NCBI GenBank assembly: GCA_018830415.1
Contig: JAHJSJ010000054.1
Span: 1 to 24,615, forward strand
Direction: 5' to 3'
Source: Alphaproteobacteria bacterium
GTDB taxonomy: Bacteria; Pseudomonadota; Alphaproteobacteria; Sphingomonadales; Sphingomonadaceae
Length of the DNA stretch: 24,615 nt
Notes under the pieces: generated by a model
Told to the model about the DNA's origin: nothing
Database searches by the model: none
The model's input: the letters and a program-made list of their open reading frames with translations, nothing else
Position numbers and translations under genes: made by a program
Shown: piece after piece, positions 23,826-24,615 of the stretch
Layout: every line of letters begins with the position of its first letter
How positions within the stretch are numbered: the first letter of the stretch is position 1

Positions 23826-24164
23826 ATGGATTGGCTTGCTCCCGCACTCGACACCGCTTTGCGCCCCGAAAACATCGTCACCGCGATCATCGTGATGAAT
23901 TTCCTTGCGTTCGCCGCCTTCGGGATCGACAAGTCGCGGGCCGAGCGCGGGGCGTGGCGCATTTCGGAGGGGACGCTGTTGCAACTGGCCTTCCTCGGCG
24001 GCACGCTGGGCGCCTATGCCGGACGCGCGATGTTCCGGCACAAGACGCGCAAGCAACCCTTCAGCGGCCAACTCCACACCATCGCTGTCTTGCAGCTATG
24101 CGCGGCAGCGGGGCTGATCGGGTATTACCACTACGGGGAGGAACTGGCGCTACTCCTCCTCTAA
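23826..24164 (+). CDS. DUF1294 family small membrane protein
   Basis: This 112-residue protein has hydrophobic segments at about residues 18-35, 53-70 and 83-110, with the DUF1294 signature between them: 'FGIDKSRAERGAWRISEGTL' and 'LGGTLGAYAGRAMFRHKTRK', the latter matching the family's G-G-x-x-G-A ... R-H-K-T-x-K pattern. The function is unknown. The ATG at 23826 begins the family-like sequence ('MDWLAPALDTALRPENIVTA'); the open frame runs back to 23616 but that part is translated REP repeat and is not real protein. It stands alone, convergent with kynureninase. Confidence 0.82.
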   Translation: MDWLAPALDTALRPENIVTAIIVMNFLAFAAFGIDKSRAERGAWRISEGTLLQLAFLGGTLGAYAGRAMFRHKTRKQPFSGQLHTIAVLQLCAAAGLIGYYHYGEELALLLL

Positions 24165-24291
24165 TTCCTGACCTCAAACCCGCCGTGGCCGCGCCGCCGC
24201 TTCCGCATCCGGATCGCGCAGGCATGAGTCGAGGCGTTCACGAGTCCTTGAAATCGGGTCACAACCGCGCGCATTACCCGCCGTCAAGCGA

Positions 24292-24615
24292 TTATGTCAC
24301 CTTTGCACGCTGGCTGAATTCCTCGCGCTGCCACTCGGTGCTCTCCAGCACTTCTGCAAGGTGCCGCGCTGCTTTGGCCATGTCGGCAAAGCGCAGGTAG
24401 GCTGGCGCAAAGCCAAGCCGCAAGACGTCGGGATCGCGGAAGTCGCCGATCACGCCGCGCGCGATCAATGCCTGACAGATCGCATAGGCATGGGGGGTGC
24501 GAAATGAAAGCTGGCTGCCGCGCGCGCCGCTATCGGTCGGGCTGACACAATCAAGTTCTACACCGCGTGCGCTCAGGCATTCACCGAAAAACTCAGACAG
24601 CGCGCGTGATTTTTC
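24292..24615 (-). CDS. kynU: Kynureninase, C-terminal part (5' end outside the window)
   Basis: The last 107 residues are visible, ending at TAA (24292-24294). The stretch 'SGARGSQLSFRTPHAYAICQ' followed by 'LIARGVIGDFRDPDVLRLGF' and 'APAYLRFADMAKAARHL' matches the C-terminal end of kynureninase, a PLP enzyme that cleaves kynurenine or 3-hydroxykynurenine to (3-hydroxy)anthranilate and alanine in tryptophan breakdown. The PLP-binding lysine lies upstream, outside the window, so integrity cannot be judged. No other kynurenine-pathway gene is in view. Confidence 0.85.
   Translation of the reverse strand, partial: EKSRALSEFFGECLSARGVELDCVSPTDSGARGSQLSFRTPHAYAICQALIARGVIGDFRDPDVLRLGFAPAYLRFADMAKAARHLAEVLESTEWQREEFSQRAKVT

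Overview
The window looks like chromosomal DNA from a GC-rich alphaproteobacterium, most likely Sphingomonadales and probably near Erythrobacteraceae. The pointers are a full-length CtrA cell-cycle regulator with TTAA half-sites upstream, a striking density of GANTC (CcrM methylation) sites between ctrA and nrdA, a large Oar-like TonB-dependent receptor, and the general gene content. The family placement is an inference. No rRNA, tRNA, prophage, transposase or CRISPR array was found.

Layout. 1-1480 (minus): a DUF389 membrane protein running off the left edge. 1695-4041 (plus): a compact operon of a TelA-family protein, an XpaC-like membrane protein and a small PHA-granule-family protein. 4055-6726 (minus): a TonB-like protein, mannose-1-phosphate guanylyltransferase and mannose-6-phosphate isomerase; the last two overlap by 4 nt and together supply GDP-mannose. 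6819-9908 (plus): a MASE1 hybrid histidine kinase carrying a whole phosphorelay. 10073-13510 (minus): the Oar-like receptor, facing the kinase across a perfect palindrome. 13761-16228 (minus): a CNT nucleoside transporter followed by an isopenicillin-N-synthase-like Fe(II) oxygenase. 16446-17541 (plus): a YhhQ/VUT-type queuosine-precursor transporter and an MliC-type lysozyme-inhibitor lipoprotein. 17746-19319 (minus): trmB and ctrA, separated by several hairpins including a terminator that ends 13 nt before the trmB start. 19320-20242: a 923-bp non-coding regulatory region. 20243-23412 (plus): nrdA and nrdB, an aerobic class I ribonucleotide reductase without an ATP-cone. 23413-23825: REP-like inverted repeats and a G-tract. 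23826-24164 (plus): a DUF1294 protein. 24292-24615 (minus): the C-terminal end of kynureninase.

The most notable structure is the ctrA-nrdA intergenic region. It has 13 GANTC sites, ten of them within 266 bp, where about one would be expected by chance. The paired motif GANTCGAAAGANTCA occurs twice, once oriented toward each flanking gene. This suggests coupled, methylation-sensitive control of a master cell-cycle regulator and of dNTP supply. The arrangement is seen in the sequence; the function is inferred.
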